Below are positions 51,364 through 64,000 of a stretch of 64,000 nucleotides of DNA, one piece after another (position 1 is the stretch's first letter; the number at the start of each line of letters is the position of its first letter). The stretch is from positions 15,992,561-16,056,560 of the forward strand of contig NC_092466.1 of NCBI RefSeq assembly GCF_047495875.1. The letters are read 5' to 3'. The notes under the pieces were generated by a model. That model did not search any database. It was given only the letters and a program-made list of their open reading frames with translations, and had not been told where the DNA came from. This DNA is from Pithys albifrons albifrons (lineage: Eukaryota; Chordata; Aves; Passeriformes; Thamnophilidae). Both the position numbers and the translations under genes were made by a program.

Positions 51364-54300
51364 AAGGCAAAGCAGTTTGGTTTTGTTCTTTGCTGACAGT
51401 TCTCCTTTAGCATGTCAGCTATTTTATGCATTTTCTCCATATTAAATTTGGGATTGTATAAGCTTTATTTTCAGTCTTATTTCATTCTTTTTTCTAATAA
51501 TGTGTTTATTTCATTTTATTATATTGCTGAAAACTAGGATTTTATAGGTGTTATTACTATTAAGTGTACTCATTTAGTTTTATCCTTCCTAACTTTATAG
51601 AAGACTTTATAGAATTAAGTTGAATGTGACGGTCTTGTTGCTATTTTTTTTGTTTTGTTTTATTCTGACCTCATCACAGAAAAGACTTAAGGGAACAATG
51701 CAAGCAGGGACTGATAGAAACAGAATATAAGGCATTGTTGCAGGTCTTTAACCTCTGGCCACTCTTGCTCTCTCCTCCTCTTCGCAGTGGTGGAGGAAAT
51801 GGAAGTGATTAAAACTTGTCACACCTTGCACAGGAAGATTACAGTTCTCGTAAAGAAAATACCCCTATACATGCATAAACCACCCTTTGATGATTTGGGC
51901 TACCAGTTTCCAGGTTCTTTTGCCTGTTATTTGCATGTAAACCTTGCCAGAATATTTTTTAAAAATGTAATTAGTGATTGTCGTCACAAAATTGATTGAC
52001 TGTTATCAGAGCCAAAGAAGTATAATTTATTTTTCCCTAAACAAACCTGTCTGAAGGGACTGCAGGTCAGTTTATTGTTTATATAATACAATTTTCATCA
52101 GCAACAGTACATCAGAAATAATTTGTTCTGCATGATTTTTGCTTAGAATAATGCTCAACATTTCAAAAGTTCAGTTTCTACACATTTCCCATACTTCTGT
52201 ATTGTTTTGTCAGTTTTTTTAGATAATTTGAACCTTTATAAATTTGAGTACACATTCTTGGTTTGTTTGGTTGAAAGATGAATACAGGTTGTAAATTTAT
52301 TTTTGAGAAAAAAGATCTAATTTTCGCACCATGGAATTTTTTTAAAATATATTTTATGCACTACCGTTACAGTTGTTTGGTAGAATTCTATATTGTGATT
52401 TCCTGGAATGGAATAGATATTGTCATTAAGATAGTGTTGCCATCCTTCAGACAAATGTAACATTGTATAGATTACTTATACGAAACTTCCCTTTAAAAAA
52501 TTTCTAAAATTTGGACTTATTTTTCCATGAAACACTTAGAAGATTAAAACTTTAATTCTGAGACTTTTTTCCTCTTTCCATAAACAAAGTCTTTTCTGAA
52601 AGCTTAGCACAGACTTGTTCTAATTCCATGTTTTTAATCTCTAGTGTGAATAATTTCATCAGATATTTGGTTGTTGTTTGGTTCATTTTAGGTTAAGCCA
52701 GGGGTTAACTTCTTACAGAGATTCATTAAAAAGCAGCTGGGCTCTTTCTGAGGACAAATGGAAAAGTTCTTTGGCCAAGATTTAAAGAAATTGTGCAAAA
52801 TAGAGATTTTTTTTTCCACTCCCCTCTCCTCCCTCAACACTTATGTTAACATTTGAAATACTCAGACTTGAAATCTGGCAGAGATTTGTCCCTCTGTTTC
52901 AGATGTGGTCACACACAGTTCAGTAATCTGTTTCTATTTGGCTGTGATGCAAGATTTTAAAGAATATACATCACATTTATGCAAAGATTATATTAAACAA
53001 TGCAATCAATGATCTCACAACATTCACTTAGTACATTATATGTGCTTGTATCATATGTAAACAGTGTGGAAAGTCCCAGTAAAAGTCATTCTCACAAGAG
53101 TGTGCTGGATTTGTGTACATGAAGAAAATAGGAGAAAGGAGTTCAAAGATATGTGTGAGGCTTGGGAGTATAAAGAACCTAGTCTAAGGGAATGAAATAC
53201 ATGGATGGAAAATTTGTAGCCTCCTTAATCAAGGACTGGATTATGAGAATTCTGATAACCAAGTCATTGTACTTGATGAGTTACAGTATCAGTGGCTTAC
53301 TTAATGTGCCTATAAACAAATGTCTAAAAGTTATACAATGAACTAAATATAAAACAAAACCCCTCAATTCTCACCTGAAATGCTAATATCATAGTGTCAC
53401 TTAAAAAAGAAATACAATTTTTTTTGCAAAGGTATAAAAAATATGGGCTAACAATCAGGCCAAAAATTATTATTTAAAAAAATTATAAAAATAAAGAAAA
53501 TGGAAGAAAAGTAAAAGAATGGCATATGTCAGATTTTGGTCTTGCGGAATGACACAAGCTTTGGTTTCAGAGTTCTGAATGACCTATTAGAGCTTAGCAA
53601 TAGAACCATCAATTGCTAAACTAATTATTTTGCTACAAACAGTCATATTGGGTGACTTTAGCAGAATATAAGAATACTAAACATAAGATGATAGAAAAAT
53701 TTGACAATTGAACTATGATTATCTACTTTTCCATGTTGATTTTACTTCTTAAAAGATTGTTAAGAAATGATGTTTTAAGGGTCACCATGGCTGTACACTA
53801 TAGCATGCCATCATTAGGAATCGAGAAATTTTCCCCATGGTGATGTATCAAATACCTGATACTAAAAGGTATTAAATATCTTATTTTAATTTTCTCAGAA
53901 ATCCAGATGTCATAATGAGAACTGCTTTCACTGTTTATAGTATCCTTCAGTATAGTTGTCAACTTGATTATCTTTGCCCATGTTAAATGTGGGCATAAGC
54001 ATATGAATAAGTTTTGCATAATCCCATGGAATACTTAACAGCAGAATAGAATATATGCAAAGTAAGCTTGTACTGAGCCAAAGTTTGAGGTGTTCATTGA
54101 ACAAACTTAAATTGTTGAAATTTACATTTTGCCTGTCTTCCATGTTGCTGCTGTGAGTGAGTTGCATGCTTTTGAGACTGACATTGTTACATATGGTCTA
54201 ATCTGTTAACGTAGCTGTAAGATACTGTGAGCATGAAAATTTGTAGGCAGATTAGCAGTAACTATTATTAATCTCTAACTAAACCCCATATGTAAAGATT

Positions 54301-55107
54301 TGGTCATTCTCTAAAAAAAAATATCCTGTCTTCCTGAGGCCAATAGTGAGATAATTATCTGGGGATATAAAGAGAACTTTCTTGCCAAATAATTCTGGGG
54401 AATGAAAGTCAAACAGAGAACACTGAATATTTTACTAATATACGGACACTAGCATTGGATTTATTACAACAAGAAGCTTGACACAGGCTGCCTATTTTAT
54501 CAGAGGTTTAGATGTCCTGGATAGAGTGCAGAGGAATACCTTTTGAGCTTCTCAGCTGCACTGAAGTGGCACAGCCCTGAGACAAGCAGCACGTTAACCA
54601 GTATGAGGTAACCATGTGTGCTCAACTGAAGTGTAGGTGATCTTTGTTGATGGTAATATTAACACTTAAAGCCCTCTGACTAAGGCCTCTGCTTTTAAAA
54701 AGATTAGTGGAAAGGTTAAAAAAAGAAGATAAGAATAGAAGCAGGAGAAATGGATTATGAGAATAAAAATTAAGTATGAGAATAAAAATCAAGATGGAGA
54801 AAGCAGGATTGGAAAATATATGTTGGCACTGCAGTGCACATGGCTTGAGATGATGCAAATACAGGGTACCTGTGACTGAGTGCTAGGTTGTTGATGCTGA
54901 GAATGGAGAGTACCAAAAGGAAAAACGAGGAAAACTCATTGTTCTGAATCTGCTGAAACCACAGGTATGTGGTGTTATCCAAGCAGGACTGGCTAGGCTT
55001 GGCCTGGGACACTGATGGAGACCTGTATTTAGATGTATAGTTTGTTTCTCTTGTCCCTACAATGAGAGACAGATACTGTGGAGGGAGTCACACACTCCTC
55101 GTGCCAA

Positions 55108-55136
55108 GGAGGAGATGGAGGAGATGGAGGAGGGAG
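55108..55136 (+). repeat. Short purine minisatellite, GGAGGAGAT units
   Basis: Two perfect 9-bp units and a third degenerate one, all purine on the + strand apart from two T's. Confidence 0.8.
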
Positions 55137-58100
55137 TAATTCACATTGCTTAAAAATTATATGCTTTAGATATGCATTGCGGGACATCATAGGGGAAAAC
55201 TGGCAATAAGTTTGTTATATTGAAAAAATTATTTAGGAGTGTCTTGGGGGCAAAAAAATCAAGCTAAAACCTGTAATCCCTCTGCAGGGCAATCATTACA
55301 CAATTTGCTGCTTCACTGCAAAACATTCCTTTTCCACAACTATGCCAGAGGTCTAATACATGTAACTCAGTCCTCCCTCAGTCTGATACCAACTTGAGTA
55401 GTTTGCTGAGGTTTTGCTGATGGCTGGCTGTCTTCTGTCTAAAGTCTGTGCTTTTTGCCAGGCAAAGAGAAAAATAAAGGAACCCCTGGAAAGTTCAATG
55501 AGTCTTTTTGACTATGGAAGAAAATGATAAGGAAAAAAGCAGCAGAAAGCCCTTCACATTTCCAAAGAAAGTAATAGGATGGGAGACAGCAACATTACCC
55601 GACTTCTGAGACATATCCCCATTATATGACAGTTCTTGAAGAGATGTCTCTACCTTTGAAAAACAATAATCTGTAGCAGACTGGGAGTATAACCTGCAAC
55701 AGCAAAACTGATAATAAAGAAAGTAATCAGTGCATTCTTAACCAGTGAGTAGGTCCTGCTGAAGTGGTAATTATCCTGGGCCTACCCTGCAGAAATCCAG
55801 AGCTGAGTCTTCTGTGTTCAAGCCTTCAACTTAATGTAGGGAGGGTTCTTCTTTTCCTTTCCTAATAATTTTCTATTTTTTTCCTTATTGTCCTCTGCAG
55901 CTAAGGAGCCATTTGAGGTGCTCCTTATTAACAGATTGATAATTGTAAGGAAGGTTTATGGCTAAGTGACATGATTTCATCCTTTGTTGGGGCAAGAAAA
56001 TGTGGAAATTCAGAAGCAGAAAATGGTCAGTGGTTTTGAATATGAATTACAACAGAAATACTGATCTGGTTTTCATCTATTCAGACCTTTCATAGGATGG
56101 CAGGTTCTTGCAGCAACTGTGCTCTGGTGTTTAAAAAAAAGAGATTTCTATCTCACTTGAAAAGGAAGTCAGTTAAAAAACCCTGAAGTATCTTCTCTTT
56201 TTCTTTTTTTTTTCTTTTTTTACCTTTTTAAGAGTTCTGGCTATTGAACTGTAACATTGCCCACATGTGCATTAAAACTATAAAGTTCTTATGAATCTTG
56301 AATGAGGAAATGTTCTTGTTCGTACAAAATAGATGGTTTTAGCAGAGGCATCTCGGTCACTTTTAATTTTGTTCTCTCACCATCCCCCAAATACCTCAAG
56401 GGCTCCGTTCTGCATTCCTTATGCATTTTGCTTGCTCCAGAAAGACTAACATTCACATTAATTGAAAGACATCAAACCATTCCTCCCCCAAAAATCCCCA
56501 CATAACAAAACCAAAACTCCACTTAAAATTAATTTTGATCTCAGAAAAGCATATAAGAATGGTTTCTTTCTTGATTGTTCTTGGAGTTTTTTAATATTGA
56601 AGAGCAGGATTGCTGTAACTGCAAAGAGGGAAACCTTTTGGAAGTGCTCAGGTGCTGAGTTGTGGTCAAGCTGGTTAGTAATGTAAAGATGTTTCACTGT
56701 AGTTGCTACCGTAATTACGGAGATGAGGGAAGGTGTAGCTGATCACAGAGCAGGCAAAAGCAGCTAGTCTGGTTGCATCCTTGGAAGTCAGTGAAATGGC
56801 AGATGAGGATCCTACCTGTTGACTCCATGCGGGACCCCATGCAGCAGGCACCTTATTTTGATGTAGTATTGTAAATAATAAAGGTCAATGTCATTAAAAA
56901 TAGTGTATGAGTAAAAAGTTGGTCTTGCAGGAGGATATCAAAACCTACTAAATGAGGCTTAGTTGTGAGTTTAGTGTAATATTGATGAAAGTTATCGTTC
57001 TTGTTTTCAGAAGTATGTGGTGACTGCGATCAATGATGATAGCACTGTGTAAACTCCCATCTCTTATTAATTTGCTTTCTCAGGAAGGTTGCCCTTGCTT
57101 CTTTGTCTACATTTTGAAAAGTTATTCACCTTAAAACATGCTTCTGTTTTTAAGAGAAAGAAACCAAATCGAGAAATTAATGTTTTGAAGTGGAACAAGA
57201 AATCTGTTTTAGTTTGTAGGGTTTCCCAGTAATAAACATAACAGTGTTTGTGAAGACGGATACATAATACAGTGGAAGGTAAAAAAACCCCAACACTTAC
57301 ACTGTCTTTTACTACCAGAGAGGGCAAGAAATAGTAGTTTCACAAATAAGTTGAATATCAGAGTATCACTATGAAGTATCCCCAATGTCTCAAAATGAGC
57401 CTTGACAATGGAATTGTTTCTCTATCATTATTTTAAAAATCAGATTCTGAAATCTGTTTGAGGGCAGCTGGATACAGCTTCAAATTTCATGTTTTAGAAG
57501 TAAATACAGCATTAGGAGCAGTACAGCCTTTGAACACACTGGGTTTACAGTTCTCCCACTTCTGGTACAGCAGATATCTATTAAATTATATTGGGGGATA
57601 CAGGCTAGTTTTGTTATTGTGACTATGGCCTGAGGAGGTCTGCAGCCTGACCCATCTGCAGATTCCTGCCTCAGCAGTCAGGTCACCAGGGGTGGATTGC
57701 TTGTGCCTGTGGACAGTAAGTTGGGCACCTTTGCTTTAAAAGGGTGGGCATTAGCAAAGTAACAACCTTTGTTACTTTATATGTATATATGCTTCTGCTG
57801 ATGAATTTACATCCTTTTTGGTATCCTGCAAATGCATCATTGGCTAACAGTTAGAATCCAGGACACAGGGAGGCTCGAGAAGGGACAGGGGATTGTATGT
57901 CTTTGCAGAATTAAGATTAGGTGCCATCCAAAAATTGCTTGGAGGAAGTTACCCTGAGTTTCTACTGATCTGCCAGGGACTATTTCAGTTCTTGTAGCAA
58001 TCTGAAAGCCAGGAATTACAAAGACAAAAAACTTTATTTGTCTCCAAAGTGCCATTTAACTGCATCTTTGGACTGTCTTTTTATGAGATCTTCTCATATA

Positions 58101-61100
58101 TGGTACCATAGCGTGGAGAAATGAGAGAATTTAATTTGCTTATAAGTTTATTTTGATGGAATTTATGTAAAACTAGAACTGATAAGGCTTGGATTGGGAA
58201 TGGCTTAAAGAAATCAGTACTTTACATGAAGTTCTAGGATTTAAGCTTTATCTGTAGAAAGAGGATAAACTGGACCTCAGCATGTCACAACACTGACCAT
58301 GGATAAACAGCATGACACCACAAAGTAATGTATCATGCCAGCTGGAACTGCTACAAATTGTAACTGAGGCTAATTGTGGCAAAAGCACCAGGACATGCAG
58401 CTGCTGCTGTCTGTAGAAATTTGTCATATGCCAGTAGGGTGCCTTTTAAATATTTTGAAATGCCATAGAGTTTGGTGTGTCATAAACCCTCTCATCTGTG
58501 TGTTGTGCCAGTTTGTATTCGGTGTTTTATGAGATACTGAAATATAACCCAGAATTTGGGAAAGACAGTATTAGAAGTAGTCCAACACAAAGGTCTGAGA
58601 AAGTTTCTTTTTTACAAAACTTCTGCATTTTCTTTTGCCACCAGAAGATAAAGTCCATACTATGTAATAAAAGTGGCTTCACTTAAAGGGAGTTTGAGGG
58701 AAATACTTACTTTTGTTACTATGCTAGACAGAAGCTTTTTGCACAGACAGTGTCCCGTTTTTCTCCCATCATCAAATGTTTGATGTGAGAGCTGTCTGCA
58801 ATAAGAATGTAAAGCTTGTGAAACCCTTCATTATAGCCCATTAAGGTTGTAATTATAAATATTTTCAGCTTAGTGGGTGTCTTTATATCTGATTTGGGCT
58901 TTTTGTTAGTTATGAGCCACACAGCTACGTTGATATTAATTGGCATGTTATTGAACACTTTTGTCATTGCCTTTGCAAAAAGGAATTTGAACAGTTAAAT
59001 GCTCTAAATAGCTTTTCATCTCTATATATGTTCAGATTACAATGCAACTTTATAAGGCAGAAATTTAAAATAACACTCTGTCTTAAAAACTAATTAGCTT
59101 TGGGTTTGGTTTTTTCTAAGTGTAGTGGTGGTGCTCTGATTTCAAGGCAACAAAATCAGGAATTTGTGAACAAAAATGCACAACTGTAGCAGGAAGTTAC
59201 ATGTTGTCCCATTCAAGCAGCTGTTTGACTGTTCAAAACAATGCAAGCAAATATGCTTTTAAAAGTTAATTGTATAAATTTTGATTATATGATCGCTAAG
59301 AACACCTGGCTATGGCTTTCAGTTATGCATCTGTTAAAATAATACACAAATACTATTTATAGAATGCCTTATGTAAGTGATCAATAATGTTATATATAAA
59401 ATGCAATATGTTAATATTATCTAACAATGTCTGTAAATACCTATGAGACTGTGGTTTTATAGATAAAAAACACCCATTTCCCTTCTGCCTACCATTTATC
59501 TTTCCCTGGTTTCCTGACAGAAGCGAGGTTTCCATTGACAAAAACTGCTGTTCATTGTTAAACTTGCAAATACAATTCCCAGAAATACACTCAAAATGTC
59601 ATGATTGCTGGTCTAATTTTCCTTTTTTTTTCTTTCTGTTGAATATTTTCTTACAACGAAATTCACCAATCATAATGCAATAAAACTCCCTCTATTTTCA
59701 CTCATAGGTTAATTTATAGCAGACATCAGGGGGGATGTACACTTAAAAGCAAAACCAACCTCCTGAAAAATATTCTGAATGACCGAAGCAGCTGTGTACC
59801 ACTGAGGCAAGAATGCATTGTTCAAGTGAGGAATTTTAAATTAGTCCTAGCTAGCTATATATACAGACTCACAAAAGAATGTGGTTGGGGAAGTACATGG
59901 GAACAGAGGGTGTGGAGAAGTGTGTGAGTACCAACTCTGTGCTCCGAGCCACCCTCTTTTATCCCTTCCTGCACTCACCTTCGTATTGAAGTCCCAGGAG
60001 AGGAAAAGTCAAAGGTTTAGCAGTTTGAAAATGAGGAAAATCTGCTGATATTACTTCACATATTTTTGAAGTTACCACTTTGGATAGATTTTGCTCTGCA
60101 TGATATTTTGCCCAGTATTCTGTTGTATTACTGGTGAAATTTAATTTGGAAGTAATGGAAAAGAATCTGTCCTAAATTAGGAAAGAGAAAGAAAGGAAAG
60201 TGTCTAGGCAGAACCTCAGGCCTGAACAAGTGTGTGCCTGTTTTCCTGTAGTCGATAACAGAGTGATGAATGTAGTACAGATTCAGTTTTAGTTAAAGCT
60301 GATGAAAGATTGTTCCACTCAAGCCATACTCAGACCACAGGAAAGCATGAAGCAGTGTATATCGTCTGCTTTTGCTGATTAAGTTTTGGTTGTAGCCAAT
60401 TTCCCTAGCATCATATATTCCAAATCAGATATATAGTTGCCATGTTAACAATTTAAAATTTGCCCTTTGCTTTTTATCTACTAGATTTTAAAGAAACTGG
60501 ACTTCCAACATTAATAAGGGCTGCTGTAATGCTAACTCTATTCTACCTATTTTCTTTTATATTGCTGCTAAACATAGGTACTCCTTAATAATTCCCTCAG
60601 GGAATGTCCTGTGGATGTGCTGAAGAACATCGTGGTATTCACATTACTTTTTATTGGTATTAATGATGTCAATCTCAAAGAATACTTCCCACATATAATT
60701 GGAAAGTTTATTGAGATGGTCTTGGTTATGTAAACTAATATATAATTAATAGTATTTTCTATGGGAAAACAGATTGAATTTTATACTCATTTCCTCAGTT
60801 TATGAAATCTGTCATGTTACCTTGCAACTAGAAGGGTTAACCCCCAACCTTCTATTCCCTAAAGAAATAATTCTTTTTCTATGTTAATTGAAATATTTTA
60901 TGTACTTTCATCCCTTGAGGAAGCTGTCTCTAAGAGAAAAAAAAAAAAGTCATTTTAGGGAAATTGATTAGTGTTTTTCAAAAACTTACCTAGACTAAAA
61001 AAGACACCAAGTATTGCTTTAAGGTCGGTTCTCCACTACAGTAATGAAACAGTGTAACAATCACCCTGTTCACTGGAATGGCCTCTTATGTATACAGAAA

Positions 61101-61956
61101 ATTGTTGCTTTTAACATAAAAGATACTCTGTTTCCAGGGTTTTCAGAAAGTACTACTTGTACTACTTCAAATACATACTATGAATGTTTAAGTAAATGAG
61201 AAAATATTTGTTCCTGTCTTGAAGCCTCTCCTATTTTAACTAGTTTCATGACATTTTTGCCAATTGAACTCCTTTTTCCTTCTTTGGGACTTCTGTAGAA
61301 TATTTTATTGATGTCTGCAAATGCTCCTCCTTTAAATATGGACATCTTTTGTTTATCCATGAGTAGGGAATCTGAGTTGCAGATTCTTTCTGCAGTACAT
61401 AGCGGTTTCATCAGAGCAGTGTACCTATGTATGACTTTGACACCTGTGAATTCAGGAGCATCACAGTTTTGTGTGCCACAAAACTGGAGTTTGAAATCTG
61501 TGCTTGACTTGGGAGAACTCAGAAATGTGACTCGGAGATAATATTAGGTGAGGGACAACAAAGTGACGATGCATAGGGATGAGTACAGTACTACATGTAA
61601 GCTTCTCTGAAAACCACTGTCCTGGGAAGGACATTGCAGGGACAATCCAATCCGACTTGATGGAATTGGATTTCTTTGTATGAACTACGCATTATCTCAT
61701 TTATTAACCAGAATTTCCTATCATGTAGACTGTGCTGTCCCCTTTGCCCTGGAGTAGGGACTGTATTGAATTCAATGAGCCATGGGGGTCAGATGAATAT
61801 TTACAGAAAAGGGGATGGAGTGTGAGAATCTATTGAAGCTCATCCTTACTTAGAGTTGATTTTGCTTCATAGCAAAGCTCTTTGTGCTAATGAATGTTTG
61901 CCCAGGAAATCTCACAGTGAAATTTACTTTTAAAATATTTCACTTTTTTTGCCTCT

Positions 61957-61990
61957 ATTTCATATGGAATTTCATATGAAATGGAATTTC
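61957..61990 (+). repeat. Small direct/inverted repeat cluster with a 14-bp palindrome
   Basis: ATTTCATATGGAATTTC and ATTTCATATGAAAT lie end to end. The second is a perfect palindrome (61969-61982), and GGAATTTC recurs at the end of the cluster. Confidence 0.75.
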
Positions 61991-62535
61991 TGGTGTTTTC
62001 CAAAAATTTGTGTACAATTATGCAGATTTTACATCCTGTGAGCTGACACGGTTTAGGATTGGAAGTGTAAAAGACACAGAAATATCCGGTATTGAAGTAT
62101 TTCTATTGATGAAGGCAAGGTCATAGTTAGTCTTGAATACTCATGATGGTTTCACTGTATTTTTTCCTCAGTTGATCCAAATGGGAGAAAAGCAAGTAGG
62201 TTACTAGTTAAGGTACGGGGTTGTTTTCTCTGTGGTGTGCACCACACACAGTAGTAAAGTGGTGGAGATACATATTTAAGTACTCCCTTAAAAACCTTGT
62301 GTCGGAACATGCTCTTGAGAACAGTTAACAAGATTCTTTTAAAAAAAGTAATTGCATTTATATAAAATTAGTTGTTTATAACTCTAAAAAATGTAGTAGG
62401 GGAAGATAATGCAATGGTCAGATTATATGGTCTACTTCATGGTCGTTACTGCTTTTACAAGTTAAAACAATGTCAATATAAAAACCTAAAAAGTGATTTG
62501 TGGCTTTTCCCCCCAATATGTAAAATTCAGGTCAG

Positions 62536-62551
62536 TTTTTTTTTTTTTTTT
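62536..62551 (+). repeat. T16 homopolymer
   Basis: Sixteen Ts followed by GCAGGTAG. It resembles a polypyrimidine tract with an AG, but no coding exon follows. Confidence 0.9.
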
Positions 62552-64000
62552 GCAGGTAGCATATTTTTACTGTATTTAGTATAGTTTTGTCTATTGTTAT
62601 GTCAAATATTGTTGCCACCACTGTCATAACTGGGGGTTGGACAGCTGTATGGGAAATTTCAGAAGTGACCAAAGCCTCAGTGGGAAAGATGCACTATTAT
62701 GGCAACATTTTATGTCTCTGTATTTTTTTTCTGGTAAACCTCAGATGAAAATACAGAACCTTGAACTAGATGGACACGTGCTTTTTTTTACTCTTGTGTA
62801 CGTGCAGTAAATCCAGTGGGCTGGGTTTTGGGACATAGACTGACCCCTGTGGAAGCCAAACTGCTGGGTGAAGTGTGTCCCTGAAGTGTCAGCTCTGAGG
62901 TGCAATATCAGGTATTGGAAAATTTGGGACAAATTGATAGTCAGGATAGTGACACTGCCAGGCTAAAATAATTGGTGTGTTTCTTTTTTGCCTTCTGTTT
63001 TTCTCTTGTCTCATTTTTATGAAGTTTTTTATTTCTATTCCCTCTATTTCCTGAGAAGCCAGGGAGAAAAAAAAAATTGTAGGAGTTGACCTTAAGTAGA
63101 GTACTCAGTGTGACAATAGACCTCATCTATGTAATTGAGTCTAGCTGTCTTTGAGCCTAAAACAGTTATAAATTTATTCTGGATCTAAACTGAATTTACA
63201 ATAGCTGAAAGAGATTGAAGCATTTTAGTTTTTTGCCATTGACTAGCACTCATCTTATTGAGGTGTTGTAGATACCAGGTTTTCCATTGTGTCAGGAAAT
63301 GTTGTAAATATGTGTCGTTAAAGTAAAGAAGAAAAACTGTGTGGGAAATAATTCTTGATAGTATGTAATATATAAAATATTACAAAAGTGCTATTAGACT
63401 GATTTGTGGTTCCTGATTCAATTTTGTATCCCGTTTCTTGGAAGTGACAGAAATAAATTAATTGTGCTCTATAGTAATATAGAACATTGCAGGCTTTTGA
63501 ATTTTCATCTTGCACCTTACTGGTTTAACTCATTTAAAGTTGACAACCTGATGCTACCTGGCTATGCTTATTTATGTTCTTCTCCTAAAGCATTTTCTAC
63601 TCTTCCTTTGCTTCCAGCTCCCTCCTCTTTTGGGAAATTTGGATTTAGCTCCTTTCACTTTTCATAATGTTTTATGCCTGCAGATTTTCAGACAAACTAA
63701 AGGGCAGCTGCTAGTTTCCCTATATGGACTCAGCCTTCCAAATGAGATCATGTTTTCTGCATCTTTGCTTTAATAACCTCCAGCACTTTGTTTTTCAGAT
63801 AATAGGAAGAACTACACAGGCCAGCACTTCCTTTTTAAAAACTTGACTAAATATTAGGTTTTTTACCACCATAGATTTTGATCTGTACCATATATTTTGG
63901 ACTTAAGATTTTAATTTTTTCTTTAATTTTTCTGTACTAAAAAATTAGTTGTATTTTAAATTTATTTTTTCTGTAAATACAGCAGAGAAATAAAAGGTCA

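Larger units (their letters stand above)
35124..64000 (+). other. ADGRA3: Presumed intron downstream of the LRR exon (continues past the window)
   Basis: The next expected exon would be another 72-bp LRR unit starting with a DLRNN-like peptide after an AG. I inspected the AGGAY occurrences to the end of the window and none continued as an LRR. The intron therefore appears longer than 28.8 kb. It holds the CR1 and SINE copies, a CA repeat, a GTTT repeat and the long CCCTT array. Confidence 0.5.
49088..64000. other. AT-rich intron, no recognised element
   Basis: No exon or known repeat family found apart from short runs: (GGAGGAGAT)2-3 at 55108, T16 at 62536, A12 near 60940, and a small palindrome cluster at 61957-61990. 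One 129-codon orphan frame at 50977 is noted separately. Confidence 0.45.

Noticed and set aside
62536..62600. Strong-looking splice acceptor (T16 then GCAG)
   Set aside because: No recognisable coding exon or donor follows; it is most simply a homopolymer run.
1..64000. Bacterial-style systems, CRISPR arrays, operons, phage or plasmid genes
   Set aside because: Composition, spliced exon and avian retroelements show a vertebrate genome; no such features were seen.

Overview
The window looks like avian nuclear DNA, most likely from a passerine. It is AT-rich, has no dense coding and no CpG island, and shows a vertebrate exon/intron layout. It carries a CR1 LINE 3' end, a short SINE with a tRNA-Ile-like head and a CR1-like tail (the TguSINE1 design known from songbirds), and solo LTRs of avian endogenous-retrovirus type. 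Nothing bacterial, plasmid-like or phage-like is present: there are no operons, CRISPR arrays, IS elements or rRNA.

I can support only one protein-coding piece. It is a 72-bp exon at 35052-35123 on the + strand, with good splice sites and a phase that splits a codon at each end. It encodes one leucine-rich repeat unit, and its wording best fits the first LRR exon of ADGRA3 (GPR125), an adhesion GPCR. On this reading, 1-35051 is the upstream intron (intron 1, with exon 1 off the window) and 35124-64000 is the downstream intron. I looked for the next 72-bp LRR exon downstream and did not find it, so that intron would exceed 28.8 kb.

Layout: 1-10.4 kb, AT-rich intron without recognised elements; 10.44-10.99 kb, solo ERVL-type LTR; 11.0-20.9 kb, intron with a 14-bp hairpin at 16.92 kb; 20.9-22.07 kb, a repeat complex (LTR-like segment, a TTATA/CTTA-rich low-G tract, then 130-bp tandem units); 24.45 kb, old CR1 tail; 28.23-28.88 kb, second solo LTR with TATA box, poly(A) signal and a possible 5-bp target duplication; 35.05 kb, the exon; 37.0-38.55 kb, short ATTCC array, CR1 3' end and SINE; 41.05 kb, (CA)12; 47.4 kb, GTTT array; 48.57-49.09 kb, a perfect (CCCTT)n array of about 103 copies; 49.1-64 kb, AT-rich intron with one 129-codon orphan open frame at 50.98 kb.

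The most striking feature is the uninterrupted 517-bp CCCTT/AAGGG array. I see no undescribed gene system. Most open frames here are chance frames in AT-rich intron or artefacts of the pentamer array. Family names rest on recall of sequence patterns; no database search was possible.
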